In this document: positions 21,500 through 29,320 of the stretch, one piece after another
Position numbering within the stretch: position 1 is the first letter of the stretch
How the letters are laid out: each line of letters starts with the position of its first letter
NCBI RefSeq assembly: GCF_900102745.1
Contig: NZ_FMZF01000008.1
Span: forward strand, 1 to 64,000
Length of the DNA stretch: 64,000 bases
Origin: Geodermatophilus telluris
Lineage (GTDB): Bacteria; Actinomycetota; Actinomycetes; Mycobacteriales; Geodermatophilaceae
Direction: 5' to 3'
The notes under the pieces: model-generated
Told to the model about the DNA's origin: nothing
Database searches by the model: none
Seen by the model: the letters and a program-made list of their open reading frames with translations, nothing else
Translations under genes and position numbers: made by a program

Positions 21500-22423
21500 A
21501 TGATGGCGGACCGTTGGTCCACTCCCGAGGAGCCGCCCGTGTCCGCCCCCGATCCCGACCCCGCCGGCCCGCCCGCCTGGTTCGTGCAGGCGCTGGCGGC
21601 CGCGCCCGCCCACCGGGAGGTCGCGGTGGACGGGACGCCGGTGCACTACCGGGTGTGGGGCGAGCCCGGGCGGCCGGGGCTGGTGCTGGTCCACGGCGGC
21701 GCGGCGCACTCGGGCTGGTGGGACCACGTGGCCCCGCAGCTGCACTCGCACCGGGTCGTCGCCCTCGACCTCAGCGGGCACGGCGACAGCGGCCGGCGGG
21801 CCTCCTACGACATGGCGACCTGGGCCCGCGAGGTGGTGGCGGTGGCGGCGGCCGAGGACCTCGACCGCCCGGTCGTCCTCGGCCACAGCATGGGCGGCTG
21901 GGTGTCGCTGGTGGCCGGCGTCGAGCACCCCGGGGCGGTGTCGGCGGTCGCCGTCATCGACGCGCCGCTGGTCTCGCGGCCCCCGGAGGAGGACCGGCTG
22001 CGCGAGCGGCGGCGGCCGCACCGCCGGTACCCGACCGCCGAGGAGGCGCTGGCCCGCTTCCGCACCCTGCCGCCGCAGGACGTGCTGCTGCCCCACGTCC
22101 GCGAGCACGTCGCGCGCGGCTCGCTGCGCCGGGAGGAGGACGGCTGGACGTGGAAGTTCGACCCGCAGCTGTGGGGCCCGCCACCGCTGCTGGCCGAGCT
22201 GCTGCCGCAGCTGACCCGCCCCGCGGCGCTGTTCCGCTGCGAGAAGGGCCTGGTCGACCGGGCGATGGCCGCCGAGATGGCCGCGCTGACCGCCGGCGGC
22301 TTGCCGGTCGTCGACCTGCCCGACGCCGGGCACCACCCGATGCTCGACCGGCCGCTGGCGCTGGTCACCGGCATCCGGACGCTGCTGGCGTTCTGGCCGC
22401 ACGGCGGGCCGGCCCGGGGCTGA
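21500..22423 (+). CDS. Alpha/beta fold hydrolase
   Basis: 307 residues from the ATG at 21500, which has GGAGGGGG 7 nt upstream; a GTG at 21539 with GAGGAG is an equally possible start. HGGAAHSGWWDHVAPQL is the oxyanion region, DLSGHGDSG the loop after strand 4, GHSMGGW the nucleophile elbow (Ser near 130), and DAGHHPMLDRP carries the catalytic His. It resembles esterase/epoxide-hydrolase-like proteins; the substrate is unknown. Confidence 0.88.
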   Translation: MMADRWSTPEEPPVSAPDPDPAGPPAWFVQALAAAPAHREVAVDGTPVHYRVWGEPGRPGLVLVHGGAAHSGWWDHVAPQLHSHRVVALDLSGHGDSGRRASYDMATWAREVVAVAAAEDLDRPVVLGHSMGGWVSLVAGVEHPGAVSAVAVIDAPLVSRPPEEDRLRERRRPHRRYPTAEEALARFRTLPPQDVLLPHVREHVARGSLRREEDGWTWKFDPQLWGPPPLLAELLPQLTRPAALFRCEKGLVDRAMAAEMAALTAGGLPVVDLPDAGHHPMLDRPLALVTGIRTLLAFWPHGGPARG

Positions 22424-22430
22424 CCCGGGG

Positions 22431-22437
22431 GTATCAG
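22431..22437 (+). promoter_or_regulatory. GTATCAG motif upstream of JAMM gene
   Basis: GTATCAG followed by CGGGCGC, 63 nt before the JAMM peptidase start and read in the gene's direction. It is one of five copies in the island, each upstream of a gene and in the same relative orientation. It may be a -10 region or an operator. Confidence 0.45.
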
Positions 22438-22500
22438 CGGGCGCCCGGGCGCCTCTGCTGTGCGTCCGGATCCCCCGTCGCGCCCCGCTGGAGCCTCCCC

Positions 22501-23181
22501 GTGCCCACCTCGCCCGCCGCCGTCGTCCGTGAGTCCGCCGGCCGTCCGGAGCTGCACCTGTCCCGGCCGCTGGTCGACCGGCTCGTCACGACGGCCGCCA
22601 CCGTGCACGCCGCCGGGCTGAAGTCCTTCGGCCTGCTCGTCGCCGACCCGGACGCGCCGCGCTTCCCCTTCACCGCCACCGACGTGGTGTTCTTCGACCC
22701 CGCGCGCAACCGCCGCAACGCCGAGTGGGCCCGGCCGGCCTTCGAGGCGCAGGGGTCCTACTTCCGTGCCCACGAGGACGCGGGCTTCGTCGCCGACCCC
22801 GCCGAGCAGCTCGCGGTGCACCGCCGGCTGGAGTCCTGCGGGCTCGAGCCCGTCGCGCTGTTCCACGTCCACCGGCGGCAGCCGGCGAACTTCTCGCTCA
22901 TCGACTTCCGGCTGCACAACCCGGCCTACCCGTGGCACCTGATCATCTCGCTGCGCGACGCGGGCGCCCCGGTGGTGCAGCCGTTCGCCGTCTGCAAGGA
23001 CCTCGACGCCGACGTCGACATCAGCCCCCGGGACTGGCTCGAGGGCAGCGAGCTGTCCTACCGCGGTCCCGAGGTCACCCCGATGCGCCTCGTCGTCGAC
23101 ACCGTCGTCGACACCGTCGCCGACACGCCCCACGACACCCGCCACGCCGCCCCGGTGCCGGCCGGGCTCGCCCGCGGCTAG
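22501..23181 (+). CDS. JAB/MPN (JAMM, M67-like) metallopeptidase
   Basis: 226 residues from a GTG with CTGGAG upstream. The zinc-binding JAMM motif H-x-H-x7-S-x2-D is exact: HVHRRQPANFSLID, with H122, H124, S132 and D135. An upstream glutamate in the first strand could complete the site. Bacterial JAMM proteins cut isopeptide or C-terminal bonds of ubiquitin-like or sulfur-carrier proteins, but no ThiS/MoaD-like or E1-like gene lies close by. A C-terminal tail carries a Val-Asp-Thr repeat (VVDTVVDTVADT). It converges on the next gene with a 4-nt overlap. Confidence 0.87.
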   Translation: MPTSPAAVVRESAGRPELHLSRPLVDRLVTTAATVHAAGLKSFGLLVADPDAPRFPFTATDVVFFDPARNRRNAEWARPAFEAQGSYFRAHEDAGFVADPAEQLAVHRRLESCGLEPVALFHVHRRQPANFSLIDFRLHNPAYPWHLIISLRDAGAPVVQPFAVCKDLDADVDISPRDWLEGSELSYRGPEVTPMRLVVDTVVDTVADTPHDTRHAAPVPAGLARG

Positions 23182-23462
23182 GGCGACAGCTGCGCCGGGG
23201 TGCCCCGGCCCCCGTCCCCGCCGGCCGGCTCCGGGGTGCCCGGGGCCGGCCGGCCCGCGCTCACCCCGGCGACGACCGCCCACAGGCAGGTGAGGACGTG
23301 CAGGACGGCCAGGGCCCAGCGGTCCTCGGCCACCGAGAGCCCGGCGTTGGCGAGGAACACCGCCCCGGCGCTCCACCAGAACAGCGGCCGGTCGACGGCC
23401 CGGCCGACCCGGGACACCGGGCTGCGGTGTCCCGGGTGCGGCAGCGGGAGCGGGCCGCCCAT
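23178..23462 (-). CDS. Small membrane protein, two hydrophobic segments
   Basis: 94 residues from an ATG that overlaps the stop of the upstream gene (ATGA). Two hydrophobic segments are seen around FWWSAGAVFLANAGL and ALAVLHVLTCLWAVVAGV, with a Pro/Gly-rich cytosolic tail. I recognise no family. Tight overlap shows that it is translated with the 177-residue membrane protein before it. Confidence 0.65.
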   Translation of the reverse strand: MGGPLPLPHPGHRSPVSRVGRAVDRPLFWWSAGAVFLANAGLSVAEDRWALAVLHVLTCLWAVVAGVSAGRPAPGTPEPAGGDGGRGTPAQLSP

Positions 23463-23995
23463 CACAGCTCCCGGCAGACGCCGACGTACGTCCAGTCGTA
23501 GCGACCGCCGCACGTGGCGCCGTAGTCCTCGTACGCCGACCCCACGGGCGAGAGGTAGTAGAGGGCGTCGCAGCTGATCCCGTAGCCGTCGGCGCACTCG
23601 GTGGCGAGCGTGTCGAGCAGGGTGGCGCAGGCACCGAGGTCCCCGGCCGCGCAGGCGTCGAGCAGCGTGGTGGCCTCGTCGTCGAGGGAGGTCTCGCTGA
23701 AGTCGGCCGGCAGGTCACCGACGTCGGCCTCGCCGCCCGTGTCCTCGGGGACCGGTGCGGGCGCGTCCGTGCTGCTGGGGGTGCCCTGCCCGCCGGTGGC
23801 GTCGTCGCCCTGGCTGACGTAGATGCCGACGGCGCCGGTCACCGCCGTGACCAGGCCGGCCACCGCGGTCAGGATCCCGGGGAGGCTGGTGAAGAAGCCC
23901 CCGCCCGGGCGCGGTGCGCCCGGGGCCGACGGGTCCTGGACCGGCGGCGGGGGCTGCTGCTGCCACCCCTGCGACGGCGGTGCGCCGTACGTCAT
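23462..23995 (-). CDS. Pro-rich single-TM protein with Cys-rich extracytosolic domain
   Basis: 177 residues from an ATG with GAGGGGG upstream. A Pro/Gln-rich N-terminus (about 1-32) leads to one membrane helix (about 37-62), an acidic Ser/Thr/Pro linker, and a C-terminal domain with six cysteines (e.g. LLDACAAGDLGACATLL and ATCGGRYDWTYVGVC) that are probably disulfide-bonded outside the cell. This is a common layout of actinobacterial surface or sensor proteins; the function is unknown. A GTATCAG motif lies 105 nt upstream. Confidence 0.75.
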   Translation of the reverse strand: MTYGAPPSQGWQQQPPPPVQDPSAPGAPRPGGGFFTSLPGILTAVAGLVTAVTGAVGIYVSQGDDATGGQGTPSSTDAPAPVPEDTGGEADVGDLPADFSETSLDDEATTLLDACAAGDLGACATLLDTLATECADGYGISCDALYYLSPVGSAYEDYGATCGGRYDWTYVGVCREL

Positions 23996-24100
23996 GATGT
24001 CCCCCTCGTGTCCGCGGGATCGGGAGGACCCGGGCGGTGCCCGGGGAGGCCGCGCGATCCCCGGCGCGGCCTCGTCGGGACGGAGCGGGCAGCCGCGCGC

Positions 24101-24107
24101 CTGATAC
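24101..24107 (-). promoter_or_regulatory. GTATCAG motif upstream of the Cys-rich membrane protein
   Basis: The minus strand reads GCTGTATCAGGCGCGC, facing the gene that starts at 23995, 105 nt away. Same motif and orientation as at 22431, 26186, 40801 and 44227. Confidence 0.4.
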
Positions 24108-24124
24108 AGCCGCGACCGGGGTCC

Positions 24125-26125
24125 TCAGGCGGCCCGCGGCACGGACACGGCGACCGTCGCGGCACCCGCGCAGACCGGGACCGCGGAGGCGGCGAGGCGC
24201 CACAGCTCGCCCCGGCCGAGGACGGCGTCACCCCACGTGTCGAAGGCCCGGGCACCGGCGACGAGCAGCTCCTTGGTGGCCGCGATCCGCCGGTCGACCC
24301 CGTCCAGCCGCTGCCGCGGCGCGCCCGGCCCCGGCGGCGGACCTGGGACGGCCCGGATCCTCCGCGGCACCGCCTGCTGCTCCCGCAGCACGTGCTCGGC
24401 CAGCGGCGCGAGGACCTCGACGGCGAAGCGGGGCAGGTACCCGTCGCCGAAGCGGGCCGCGGTGTCGGCGGCCCGGTCGGCCTGCAGGGCGGTGGGCCGG
24501 TCGCCGCCGGCCCGGCACAGCTCGGTGCCCCGCCCGAACGAGCGGTCCAGCCGGAAGGCGTTCTGCAGCTGCACGAGACCGGCCAGCGCCGCTCCCCACT
24601 CCTCGTGCAGGAGGCGGGCCCGGGTCAGCGCCGGCCGGGTCAGCGCCCCGGTGTCGGTGGCCGCGAGCAGCCGGCGCACCGCCGGGCGGTCGGGGTGCGC
24701 GCGGCCGAAGGCCGCCGTGGCGTCGAGGCCGGCGTGCGCCCGCAGCGCCGCCGTCCCGCCGGGGTGGCGCCGCAGGAACCCGGTGACGTCGTGCACCCGG
24801 CCGTCGACGGCGACCCACCAGCCGTGCGCGTCGTCGTTGTGCTCCGCGACGTCGGCCACCGAGAGCCGCCGCCCGCGCGCCCGGTGCCCGCCGCCGGCGG
24901 CGGGCCGGCGGGCGTCCGGCGGGACCGGCCGCTCCGTGCGCGAGGCGGTGAGGGCCGCGTCGACGGTGTGCCAGGTGTGCTCGCCGGGGGTCCCGGCGAA
25001 CCCGCCGATCGTGACGCCCCGGCCGACCAGGAAGGCGACGGCGAGGTAGCCCGACACCTTCCGCCGGTGCCGGCCGAGGAACCCCTCGGGTCCCGCGTAG
25101 GCCTCCCGCGCCGCGTCGAGGGCGGCCACCAGGCCCGGCCGGGCGCGGGCGGCGACGTAGGCGGGCACCGGCACCTCGTCGACGGCGTCGAGGAACCGGC
25201 GCCAGTGCGGCGGGGCGCTGCGGCGGTGCAGCAGGATCTCGCGGCCGAGCTGGCTGGCGTGCCCGCGGCGGCCCAGGAGCGCGTCGAGCAGGCCGAACAC
25301 GGGGCTCGCGGTGCCGCTCGGGCCGAGGACGCCGGCCCGGAACGGCACGGCCAGCGGCGCGACCGTCTTGGCCCACACGACCGGGTCGACGGCGGTGCGG
25401 GCGCCCGGGCGCGGGTCGATCAGCGGCAGCGACCGGCGGGTGGCCGCCTCCAGGGCGGCGGTGACCGTGGCGAGCGCGGCGGCGAGGGCCTCGGCGTCGT
25501 CGTCGAGCACGGCCTGCTGCGCGGCGACGGCGGCGGTGACCACGGGTGCGCAGCGCGCCAGGATCTCGACCTGGGTCAGGTAGAAGACCCGCTCCTCCTC
25601 GTTGCCGGCCACCGGCACCAGCAGCCGCAGGTCGTCCGACAGCAGCGGGAGCGCGTCCCGCCCGCCTGCCGACCGCCAGTTGTGCACGATGAGGTCGGGG
25701 TAGGTGAGCACCGGTTCCGGGGACCGCCCGAGCCGGCGGCGCACCTGCGCCCACGGGACGGCGACGCCCGCGGGCAGGTCCGCGGGGCCGGTCGCGCGGC
25801 CGTGCACGCAGGCGTGGCCCAGCAGCCCGAGCACCGTCGCCGCGCGCTGCAGGGCCGCGTCGGGCAGCGCGTCCGGACCGGCCGGCAGCACCGGCAGCCC
25901 GTCGAGCGCCTCGCGCACGGCGACGTCGCGGAACAGCGCCGGCAGCGCGGCCGCCGCCTCGTCCCAGGCGGCGTGGCTGGCGGGCAGCCGCGGCAGCGGG
26001 GGGCGGGTCGGCAGGAACCCGCGGTGCGCCGACAGCGGCCCGAGGTGCTCGTGGCCCGGCCGGTCGGTGGTCGCCTGCGCGGCGGCGAGCGCCCGGGCCG
26101 CGGGCGCGGTGTGGGTCGGGCGCAC
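24125..26125 (-). CDS. Indoleamine 2,3-dioxygenase-like protein fused to a cytochrome b5 domain
   Basis: 666 residues from a GTG with GAGGAG upstream. Residues 1-400 follow the IDO fold from end to end: VPWAQVRRRLGRSPEPVLTY and HNW near 140, SPVFGLLDALLGRRGHASQL, PPHWRRFL, and the proximal heme histidine in FLGRHRRKVSGYLAVAF (His near 353). Residues about 415-500 are a cytochrome b5 domain: WWVAVDGRVHDVTGFLRRHP with HPGG (His near 454) and a second axial His in FGRAHP (near 478). A helical C-terminal part of about 165 residues is unassigned. Trp (or another indole) to N-formylkynurenine is the family reaction. The fused b5 probably keeps the dioxygenase heme ferrous, as b5 does for mammalian IDO1. 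Confidence 0.88.
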   Translation of the reverse strand: MRPTHTAPAARALAAAQATTDRPGHEHLGPLSAHRGFLPTRPPLPRLPASHAAWDEAAAALPALFRDVAVREALDGLPVLPAGPDALPDAALQRAATVLGLLGHACVHGRATGPADLPAGVAVPWAQVRRRLGRSPEPVLTYPDLIVHNWRSAGGRDALPLLSDDLRLLVPVAGNEEERVFYLTQVEILARCAPVVTAAVAAQQAVLDDDAEALAAALATVTAALEAATRRSLPLIDPRPGARTAVDPVVWAKTVAPLAVPFRAGVLGPSGTASPVFGLLDALLGRRGHASQLGREILLHRRSAPPHWRRFLDAVDEVPVPAYVAARARPGLVAALDAAREAYAGPEGFLGRHRRKVSGYLAVAFLVGRGVTIGGFAGTPGEHTWHTVDAALTASRTERPVPPDARRPAAGGGHRARGRRLSVADVAEHNDDAHGWWVAVDGRVHDVTGFLRRHPGGTAALRAHAGLDATAAFGRAHPDRPAVRRLLAATDTGALTRPALTRARLLHEEWGAALAGLVQLQNAFRLDRSFGRGTELCRAGGDRPTALQADRAADTAARFGDGYLPRFAVEVLAPLAEHVLREQQAVPRRIRAVPGPPPGPGAPRQRLDGVDRRIAATKELLVAGARAFDTWGDAVLGRGELWRLAASAVPVCAGAATVAVSVPRAA

Positions 26126-26135
26126 GGCGGCTCCT

Positions 26136-26174
26136 CGGGTCTCTGCACCGGTGCTCCACCGGTGCAGAGACCCG
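26136..26174 (-). promoter_or_regulatory. 16-bp perfect inverted repeat in the IDO-b5 leader
   Basis: Arms 26136-26151 and 26159-26174 (CGGGTCTCTGCACCGG) are perfectly complementary around 7 nt. The stem ends 10 nt before the start codon, directly against the GAGGAG ribosome site. It could be a translational switch, a repressor operator, or a terminator for the upstream subtilase gene; no T-run follows. Confidence 0.6.
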
Positions 26175-26185
26175 GGACGTGGCCG

Positions 26186-26192
26186 CTGATAC
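26186..26192 (-). promoter_or_regulatory. GTATCAG motif upstream of IDO-b5 gene
   Basis: The minus strand reads CGCGTATCAGCGGCC, 60 nt before the start at 26125 and just upstream of the large hairpin. If GTATCAG is part of a -10 region, the hairpin would lie in the mRNA leader. Confidence 0.45.
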
Positions 26193-26232
26193 GCGGCCGG
26201 GGGCGCGCGGCCGGCGCCGGGCGCGCCCCCGG

Positions 26233-26261
26233 GGCGGTCGGGGGGCGGTCAGGAGGCGGTC
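26233..26261. repeat. Three GGCGGTC heptamers at 11-bp period
   Basis: GGCGGTC occurs at 26233-26239, 26244-26250 and 26255-26261, each 11 bp apart, over the subtilase stop codon and upstream of the IDO-b5 gene. The period equals that of the GGTGACG boxes, but the heptamer differs and no -10 sits at the usual distance. Confidence 0.5.
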
Positions 26262-27444
26262 AGGGCGCCTGGACGAGGCCCAGGCCGCGGTCGGCGGGGT
26301 CGACGCCGTCGGCCAGGCCGGCGGTCGTCGCGGTGGCCAGGACCTTGGCGGTGGCCGCCCGGGCCGACAGCGGGACGTTCGAGGCGGCCAGCTCCTCCCA
26401 CCACAGCGCCGTCACCCCGGCCACGTGCGGCGTCGCCATGCTCGTCCCGCTCAGGGTGGCCAGCCCGCCGCCGACCTTGGCCGACAGCACCTTGACGCCC
26501 GGCCCGCTGACCTGGGGGAAGGTGTTCGAGAACGGCGCCACCTGCAGCCCGCCGGGGCTCTCGCCGAGGGCGCCCACCGACACCACGCCGTCGGCGGCCG
26601 CCGGGATGGACACGGCGATCTCGTAGTCGGGGTCGACGGTGCGCCGGCTCTCGTTGCCCGCGGCCGCGACCAGCACGCAGCCGCCGCCGAACGGCTCGCG
26701 GCCCCGGGCCACCGCCATGAGCGCGTCGAACATGCGCAGGTTGGCGCGGTAGGCCTCCAGCGCGACGGAGGTGGCGAGGTCCGCCGGCCAGCCCTGGCCG
26801 GTGAGGTCCTCGACCAGGCCGGGGAAGTCGAAGCCCAGCGACATGGACAGCACCTGGGCGTGGTTGTCCAGCGCCCACTGGATGCCGCGGAAGATCATGT
26901 CCGAGTCGCCGCTGCCGTCGTCGCCGAGCACCTTGCCGATCAGGGCCTGCTCGACGCCGGGGGCGACGCCGATGCGGGTGCCGCCGACGTCCCGGCCGAA
27001 GACCGTGCCCGCGCAGTGCGTGCCGTGCCCCTGCTTGTCGCCGTTGCCGGACCCGGAGAAGTCCACCTGCGTGAGCGTCACGCCGGTGAACGCCGGGTGC
27101 GAGGCGTCGATGCCCGTGTCGAGGACGGCCACGACCACCCCCGCGCCGCTGCGCGCCGAGCGGTCCGCGCCGACGGCGGTCACGCCCCAGGCGGTCCCGC
27201 CCGCCTCGCCGTCGTGGTCCTCGGCCTGGTCGACCGGGTGGACGAGCGTGGTGGGCATGACCGGTGCGATGGCCCGCACCGACGGGTCGCGGCTGATCGA
27301 CCGGACGTCGGCCTTGTCCAGCCGCTCGGTGTCGACCCGCAGCCCCACCGCGCCGAGGTCCGGGGCGTCCAGCGACGCCGCTCCCCCGAAGGGCTCGCCC
27401 GTGCTCGCGTCGGTCAGGTCCCGCAGGACGGTGTAGGTGCGCAT
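26260..27444 (-). CDS. Subtilisin-like S8 serine protease without signal peptide
   Basis: 394 residues from the ATG at 27444, which has GGGGGAG 6 nt upstream; an in-frame start at 27546 is rejected because it would lie inside the phased-repeat promoter. The triad is complete: Asp in AVLDTGIDASH (near 109), His in GHGTHCAG (near 139), Ser in GTSMATPH (near 334), and the oxyanion Asn in AAAGNES. A short N-terminal region of about 90 residues (VGLRVDTERLDKADVRSI) resembles an I9-like prodomain. No export signal is seen. It is divergent from the TIR/TerY-P operon and shares its regulatory region. Confidence 0.9.
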   Translation of the reverse strand: MRTYTVLRDLTDASTGEPFGGAASLDAPDLGAVGLRVDTERLDKADVRSISRDPSVRAIAPVMPTTLVHPVDQAEDHDGEAGGTAWGVTAVGADRSARSGAGVVVAVLDTGIDASHPAFTGVTLTQVDFSGSGNGDKQGHGTHCAGTVFGRDVGGTRIGVAPGVEQALIGKVLGDDGSGDSDMIFRGIQWALDNHAQVLSMSLGFDFPGLVEDLTGQGWPADLATSVALEAYRANLRMFDALMAVARGREPFGGGCVLVAAAGNESRRTVDPDYEIAVSIPAAADGVVSVGALGESPGGLQVAPFSNTFPQVSGPGVKVLSAKVGGGLATLSGTSMATPHVAGVTALWWEELAASNVPLSARAATAKVLATATTAGLADGVDPADRGLGLVQAP

Positions 27445-27525
27445 GCTGCTCCCCCTCGAGGAGTTCGGCCGCCGGGTGGCTGGTCCGCCGCCGGCGGGTG
27501 CAGGGCCGGGCGGCGGTGTGCGCCC

Positions 27526-27569
27526 AGGGTCGGCGGCGCGCATCACCGCGCCGTCACCTGCGCGTCACG
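27526..27569 (-). promoter_or_regulatory. SARP-type phased-repeat promoter for the second subtilase
   Basis: On the minus strand CGTGACG (27563-27569), GGTGACG (27552-27558) and GGTGATG (27541-27547) repeat every 11 bp. Nine nucleotides further is GACCCT (27526-27531) as a weak -10. The predicted leader is about 75 nt. Confidence 0.65.
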
Positions 27570-27592
27570 GCGTCCCGGTGCCGCCGGACGGC

Positions 27593-27647
27593 GGTGACGA
27601 CGCGGTGACGCCGTCGTGACGCCGTGGTGATGGACGGCGAGTGCCAT
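27593..27647 (+). promoter_or_regulatory. SARP-type phased-repeat promoter for the TIR/TerY-P operon
   Basis: Four heptamers at exact 11-bp period: GGTGACG (27593), GGTGACG (27604), CGTGACG (27615), GGTGATG (27626). Nine nucleotides after the last is TGCCAT (27642-27647) as the -10. The predicted leader to the TIR gene is about 80 nt. This is the longest repeat array in the window. Confidence 0.72.
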
Positions 27648-27733
27648 GGCGACCGACCGACCGACCGGCCGCGCCGCCGGGAGGGGTGAGCAGACACCCG
27701 CCGGCCCGACCCGGGGAGGGAGACCGCGCCCCG

Positions 27734-29314
27734 ATGACGATCTTCCTGAGCTACGCGCGGGACGACGAGGACCTCGTGAAGACGATGGCCCGGGTGTTCG
27801 AGGCCGCCCGGCGGGAGGTGTGGTTCGACCACGACCTCCGGGGCGGTGACGTCTGGTGGCCGACGATCCTGGACCACATCCGCTCGTGCAGCGTCTTCGT
27901 GTTCGCGCTGTCGGACCGATCGCTGGAGTCGCGGGCGTGCCTGTCGGAGCTGGACTACGCGGAGCGGCTGGAGCGCCCGGTCCTCCCGGTGCGCGTCGGC
28001 CCGGTCGTCAAGCAGCAGGGCAACCCGCTCGCCCAGCGGCACTTCGTGCCGTTCCGCGCGGACGACGCCGTGGCCGCCATCGAGGTGCTCGCCGCCGCCG
28101 AGAGCTCCGCCGCGCGCTGCCCGCCGCTGCCCGAGCCGCTCCCCCCGGAGCCGCCCATCCCCGGCGCCTACGTCCGGCAGATCAGCCAGCAGGTGGAGAG
28201 CACCGAGCTGACCCCCAAGGCCCAGCTGGACGTGATCGCGGAGCTGCGCCGGACGATCGCGGAGGAGACCGACCGGGCGGTGCGCCAGGAGGTCGTGGCG
28301 ATCCTGCACACGATCATGGGCAAGCCCTGGCGGACCAACGCGGCGGGCCTGGAGATCCGGGCCACGCTCGAGGCCCTCCGCCTGCTGGAGGAGGAGATCG
28401 CGCGGGACACGGGCACCGACCAGGCGGCGCCCGGTGCCGGTCCGCCGGGAGCGTCCGCCGAGGCGCCCCCGCCCGACCACGGGGCTGCGGAGGCTGCGGG
28501 GACACGGCCGGACCCCGGGCCTCCGCCCGGTCCGGGTCCCGGGGCGGGGCCGCCCCCCGCGTCCGGGTGGACCGGGCCGGCCGCCGGGGAGCCCGACGCC
28601 GAGGGGCTCTTCCTGGCCCGCGTGGCCGAGCTCCACGCCCACCGGCGGGGACCCGGGACCGGCGACACCGCCGCGCCCGACCCGGCCGGGACCGCGGAGG
28701 ACGTCTTCACCCGCCGGACCGAGGAGGTGTTCGACCAGCTGCGCTCGGGGACCGCCGCCCGGGCGGCGCGGGGACCGGCACCGGACGGCGACGCGGACGG
28801 CCCGCCCCCCACCTTCCCCGGGGTGTCGCACACCCCGCAGCCGCCCCCGCCGGCGGCGGACCCCTGGCCGCCCCCGGGCGCGCCCGGAGGACGGACCGGG
28901 CCCGGGGAGCACGACGCACCCGCCGAGCCCGGAGGTCCCGCGTGGTCCCCCACCGGCACCGCGGCGGGACCGGCGCGCGCGTCGACGACCGCGGCCCCCG
29001 GCCCCGCCGCCCCGCGACCCCCGACCCGCCGGGCCCTGGGGGTCACCGGGCTGCTGCTGTCCGTCGGCTTCGGCGTGCTCGCCGCCCTGCTCGGCGCGAC
29101 CTACCTCGTCGTGCCGTTCGCCGTCTCCGCCGTGACCGCGGGACTCGCCCTCCGCTCCTCGGCGCGGGTCGTCCGCCGCTCCGCCGCCGGCGACCTCGAC
29201 GGCGCCCGCAGCGCCTCGCACACCGCGGTCGTCCTCGCCGCGGTCGCCCTGACCCTCGTCGCGGCCGTGGTGGGGGTCCTCGTGCTCGCCGCCGTCGACT
29301 ACGCGAGCGGGTGA
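27734..29314 (+). CDS. TIR domain protein with C-terminal membrane helices
   Basis: 526 residues from an ATG. The N-terminal TIR domain (about 1-110) starts IFLSYARDDEDLVK and keeps the candidate catalytic glutamate in ACLSELDYAERL (E72), so NAD hydrolase activity is possible. A helical region (about 150-225) and a long Pro/Gly/Ala-rich linker lead to two membrane helices at the C-terminus (about 437-520), with a short soluble segment between. It heads a six-gene operon with vWA, PP2C and kinase proteins. TIR proteins in such settings act as effectors or adaptors; which applies here is not shown. Confidence 0.85.
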   Translation: MTIFLSYARDDEDLVKTMARVFEAARREVWFDHDLRGGDVWWPTILDHIRSCSVFVFALSDRSLESRACLSELDYAERLERPVLPVRVGPVVKQQGNPLAQRHFVPFRADDAVAAIEVLAAAESSAARCPPLPEPLPPEPPIPGAYVRQISQQVESTELTPKAQLDVIAELRRTIAEETDRAVRQEVVAILHTIMGKPWRTNAAGLEIRATLEALRLLEEEIARDTGTDQAAPGAGPPGASAEAPPPDHGAAEAAGTRPDPGPPPGPGPGAGPPPASGWTGPAAGEPDAEGLFLARVAELHAHRRGPGTGDTAAPDPAGTAEDVFTRRTEEVFDQLRSGTAARAARGPAPDGDADGPPPTFPGVSHTPQPPPPAADPWPPPGAPGGRTGPGEHDAPAEPGGPAWSPTGTAAGPARASTTAAPGPAAPRPPTRRALGVTGLLLSVGFGVLAALLGATYLVVPFAVSAVTAGLALRSSARVVRRSAAGDLDGARSASHTAVVLAAVALTLVAAVVGVLVLAAVDYASG

Positions 29315-29320
29315 CGCGCG

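Noticed and set aside
26136-26174. Hairpin read as an intrinsic terminator of the subtilase gene
   Set aside because: It lies 86 nt past the stop, has no T-run and abuts the ribosome site of the next gene; a regulatory role seems at least as likely.
27646-27849. Possible leader ORF of 67 codons upstream of the TIR gene
   Set aside because: It overlaps the TIR gene out of frame, has no ribosome site and has the composition of a shadow frame.
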